Shown in pieces: positions 6,249-7,025 of a stretch of DNA of 7,025 nt (position 1 is the first letter of the stretch; every line of letters begins with the position of its first letter). Source of the DNA: Candidatus Bipolaricaulota bacterium. Lineage in GTDB: Bacteria > Bipolaricaulota > Bipolaricaulia > UBA7950 > UBA9294. The position numbers were made by a program, and so were the translations under genes. The notes beneath the pieces were generated by a model. The model worked only from the letters and a program-made list of their open reading frames with translations, made no database searches and was not told the DNA's origin. Location of the stretch: assembly GCA_021159105.1 (NCBI GenBank), contig JAGGSM010000060.1:1-7025 (forward strand), in the 5' to 3' direction.

Positions 6249-6602
6249 CTATTCCGCGTTAATGTCGCCCTGATATGAAATTGCATCCAGAGTGCTAATT
6301 AGTTGAGGAACTTTATTCTGAACAATATCCCATAGTGTCTCATCATCCAGCCCGAAGTAGGCATGAGCAAGGACATTGCGTAGTCCAGAGATTCCACGCC
6401 AGTCCACCTGAGGATAACGATCACGGATTTCTGGAGGGATTTTCTTGGCCGCTTCGCCTATGATTTCCAAATTGCGTAGCACAGCATCGTAAACTATGTC
6501 ATTATCCACAAACGACTTTAGATCGAGCCCTTCTGTATACTGACGCACCTTCTTTGCTCTCTTGATAATGTCCTGAAGGAAGAGGGGCCAACTACGTGAC
6601 AC
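6249..6602 (-). CDS. hepT: HepT-like HEPN ribonuclease toxin (DUF86)
   Basis: A 117-residue HEPN-domain protein that starts in the manner of the family (xSRSWPLFLQDI, then RYTEG-like VRQYTEGL). It has AVLRNLEIIGEAAKKIP (40-56) and the catalytic RX4HXY motif: Arg75, His80 and Tyr82 in LRNVLAHAYFG. In characterised HepT/MntA pairs this protein is an RNase whose tyrosine in that motif is AMPylated and thereby silenced by the MNT partner. The start is GTG at 6602: AGGAGG (6609-6614 on the complement) lies 6 bases ahead of it and within the end of mntA, and the gene overlaps mntA by 11 bases (6592-6602). A TTG seven codons upstream is possible but poorly placed. Base composition is clearly more AT-rich than in the left part of the window, which suits a horizontally moving defence/TA module. 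It converges on xth with a gap of about 29 bases. Confidence 0.93.
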   Translation of the reverse strand: MSRSWPLFLQDIIKRAKKVRQYTEGLDLKSFVDNDIVYDAVLRNLEIIGEAAKKIPPEIRDRYPQVDWRGISGLRNVLAHAYFGLDDETLWDIVQNKVPQLISTLDAISYQGDINAE

Positions 6603-6897
6603 GGACCGCCTCCTGCTCGACAATCGGCTTCACCGACGGCCTGAGCGCCGTGCTCATGACAAGATCAACAGGTTGGCTCAGAAGGTCCTCCAAATAGAGC
6701 TTGAGCCCCATGTAACCATCAAAACCGGGTGAACCGTCAAACTCGACGAGCACGTCCACATCGCTTTCGTCCGTTGCGTCCCCTCGTGCTACCGACCCAA
6801 ACAGGTATAAGGACTTGACGCCGAATGCTATAATATCCTCGCGGTGGGAGGACAGGATCTTGATGATGGCCTCTCGCTTGTCACTGTTGTTCTTCAT
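6592..6897 (-). CDS. mntA: MNT-type nucleotidyltransferase antitoxin
   Basis: A 101-residue minimal nucleotidyltransferase of the MNT family, partner of the HEPN toxin downstream. The polymerase-beta-like signature GSX10DXD is complete: Gly34-Ser35 (LFGSVARG), Asp46 and Asp48 (SDVDVLVEF). A third acidic residue, Asp78, sits in QPVDLVM. In studied systems this enzyme transfers AMP from ATP to the HEPN toxin's active-site tyrosine. The ATG at 6897 is preferred because GGGGA (6907-6911 on the complement) lies 9 bases upstream. An ATG at 6915 would add MRGRNN but has no ribosome binding site. The gene precedes and overlaps hepT, giving antitoxin-first, translationally coupled order. Confidence 0.92.
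   Translation of the reverse strand: MKNNSDKREAIIKILSSHREDIIAFGVKSLYLFGSVARGDATDESDVDVLVEFDGSPGFDGYMGLKLYLEDLLSQPVDLVMSTALRPSVKPIVEQEAVRVT
6609..6614 (-). promoter_or_regulatory. Shine-Dalgarno of hepT inside mntA
   Basis: On the minus strand AGGAGG lies 6 bases before the GTG at 6602, a near-ideal ribosome binding site within the last codons of mntA. It decides the hepT start and couples the toxin to translation of its antitoxin. Confidence 0.75.
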
Positions 6898-6938
6898 GTT
6901 GTTTCTTCCCCGCATGGAGCCGTTTTGCAGAACGTCTC

Positions 6939-6947
6939 AGTATACCA
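6939..6947 (-). promoter_or_regulatory. Extended -10 promoter of the mntA-hepT operon
   Basis: Read on the minus strand, TGGTATACT at 6947-6939 is an extended -10 element (TGn plus TATACT, five of six consensus). It lies about 40 bases before the mntA ATG and just downstream of the preceding gene's stop. No good -35 box is visible at the usual distance, which extended -10 promoters can tolerate. The toxin-antitoxin pair thus appears to have its own promoter. Confidence 0.5.
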
Positions 6948-6960
6948 TGAGCCACAGAGC

Positions 6961-7025
6961 TCAGCCCAAACCTGCCAGCTCCCGCACCTTGGCGATGTTC
7001 TCCTTGGCTATAGCGCGGGCGCGCT
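6961..7025 (-). CDS. Unidentified protein, C-terminal end only
   Basis: On the minus strand an open frame enters from the window edge and ends with RARAIAKENIAKVRELAGLG followed by TGA (6963-6961). The 20 residues look like an amphipathic, charged terminal helix typical of real proteins, and the GC-rich third positions resemble the window's other genes rather than the hepT/mntA block. The tail is too short to assign a family. Chance open reading is possible. Confidence 0.45.
   Translation of the reverse strand, partial: RARAIAKENIAKVRELAGLG

Overview
The window reads as bacterial chromosome of moderately high GC. Genes are tightly packed with short spacers, and there is one AT-richer block at the right end. 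The gene content points to an anaerobic, autotrophic or fermentative lineage: a split glycine decarboxylase of the gcvPA/gcvPB type, found in Gram-positives, deep-branching bacteria and archaea, and a radical-SAM activase of the anaerobic ribonucleotide reductase kind. A candidate phylum such as Bipolaricaulota/Acetothermia, or a Chloroflexota relative, would fit. This is inference from gene style and not a firm assignment.

Layout, left to right: (1) positions 2-235 hold the C-terminal end of a GAF-domain protein resembling free methionine-(R)-sulfoxide reductase. (2) Positions 239-637 are a non-coding stretch of about 400 bases with a degenerate GC-rich hairpin repeat and a good sigma70-type promoter at its right end. 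(3) Positions 638-4367 are a tight three-gene plus-strand operon: an SDR oxidoreductase followed by two subunits related to glycine decarboxylase (P-protein) alpha and beta, the last two overlapping by ATGA. (4) Positions 4368-4730 are a second non-coding stretch carrying another copy of the same 16-base repeat core. (5) Positions 4731-6219 encode a NrdG-like radical-SAM activase and, 7 bases later, an exonuclease III family nuclease. (6) Positions 6249-6897, on the minus strand, are a HEPN/MNT toxin-antitoxin pair (mntA then hepT, overlapping by 11 bases) with its own extended -10 promoter. (7) Positions 6961-7025, minus strand, are the last 20 codons of an unidentified gene.

The most interesting part is the SDR-gcvPA-gcvPB operon. 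The P-protein subunits keep the fold-level landmarks and, in the beta subunit, the PLP-binding lysine. Several of the most conserved stretches of ordinary glycine decarboxylase are replaced, and no gcvT, gcvH or lpd lies nearby. An NAD-type dehydrogenase is co-transcribed instead. This suggests a diverged P-protein paralogue that may act on a different substrate or with different partners. The sequence does not show what the substrate is.
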